Of a DNA stretch of 64,000 bases, positions 63,870 to 64,000 are shown one piece after another. Every line of letters begins with the position of its first letter. Position 1 is the stretch's first letter. Below the pieces are notes generated by a model that was given only the letters and a program-made list of their open reading frames with translations, was not told the origin of the DNA and did not search any database. A program made the position numbers and the translations under genes. The stretch covers positions 1-64,000 of the forward strand of contig CAMDJV010000006.1 in the NCBI GenBank assembly GCA_945901085.1, given 5' to 3'. Source of the stretch: Rhodovarius crocodyli (lineage in GTDB: Bacteria > Pseudomonadota > Alphaproteobacteria > Acetobacterales > Acetobacteraceae).

Positions 63870-64000
63870 ATGCCTGAATTTGTCGATCTCTCGCGCGAGA
63901 TTTTCCATCGCACCCAGACCCATCCGAGCCATCCGCCGGTGGTGATGACGGTCTGGGGTGACCATGATGAGAAGAAATATGCCGGCAATACGGTCTTCAC
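63870..64000 (+). CDS. Cyclase family protein (kynurenine-formamidase-like), 5' part
   Basis: Only the first 43 codons lie in the window, starting MPEFVDLSREIFHRTQTHPSHP and continuing VMTVWGDHDEK. This opening (VDLSR.I..) is that of the putative cyclase / metal-dependent formamidase family, whose HxGTHxDxP motif would follow outside. It lies six bases after the amidohydrolase stop, suggesting shared breakdown of an amide or cyclic amide. Confidence 0.7.
   Translation, partial: MPEFVDLSREIFHRTQTHPSHPPVVMTVWGDHDEKKYAGNTVF

Overview
The window is a high-GC, densely packed bacterial chromosome segment with about 60 genes, no rRNA or tRNA genes that I could find, and no phage or transposase genes. 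Gene content and protein style (a single bifunctional Rsh, rpoZ beside rsh, MmgE/PrpD, malonyl-CoA decarboxylase, bacterial arginyl/leucyl transferase, many ATGA overlaps, RTX-type repeat protein) point to an alphaproteobacterium, most likely Acetobacteraceae (Roseomonas-like). That placement is inference from gene style, not from a marker gene.

Region by region: 1-1403 holds the end of a sulfite-oxidase-like molybdoenzyme, a glutathione peroxidase and folK. 1419-5456 has a methyltransferase, rpoZ and rsh. 5648-11379 is a molybdenum/sulfite block: a SorB-like cytochrome and SorA-like sulfite dehydrogenase, malonyl-CoA decarboxylase, and a convergently placed modABC molybdate transporter with a candidate ModE operator upstream of modA. 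11553-14342 has a b561-type cytochrome, a frameshifted CBS-BON gene and a PrpD-family gene. 14454-22704 is a cell-wall and replication run (lytic transglycosylase, rlpA, D-Ala-D-Ala carboxypeptidase, tmk, holB, metG, tatD, MBL hydrolase). It is interrupted between rlpA and the carboxypeptidase by 454 bp of hairpins, repeats and a very AT-rich island. 22956-31379 carries mazG, a lipoprotein, an enoyl-CoA hydratase, an arginyl/leucyl transferase, a FeS photolyase operon with an atypical SDR, sixA, a CHAD protein and a degenerate nuclease-like protein. 31619-39412 has gltA, two glycosyltransferases, a NYN-domain protein, thrS and infC. 39390-46424 has a DUF3293-like gene, an rRNA methyltransferase, a DMT exporter, a peptide-type ABC transporter lacking a binding protein, and an acetamidase-family gene. 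46608-52901 has katG and a five-gene copper-type cassette (DUF2946-like protein, TonB receptor, YcnI-like protein, an unknown small protein, PCu(A)C chaperone). 53266-58511 looks like a surface module (RTX-like repeat protein, a ChW-like repeat protein, two glycosyltransferases). 58566-64000 has htpG, ppk2, an SDR, an amidohydrolase and the start of a cyclase-family gene.

The most distinctive non-coding signals are: a roughly 100-bp composite palindromic repeat in four intergenic copies; a 38-bp hairpin present twice, identical; a 29-bp exact direct repeat pair separated by 32 bp, which is CRISPR type I-E geometry without cas genes; a cluster of DnaA-box-like words before mazG; and a ModE-like operator before modA. 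Starts were reassigned by Shine-Dalgarno sequence, stop/start overlaps and family length wherever the longest open frame was clearly too long.
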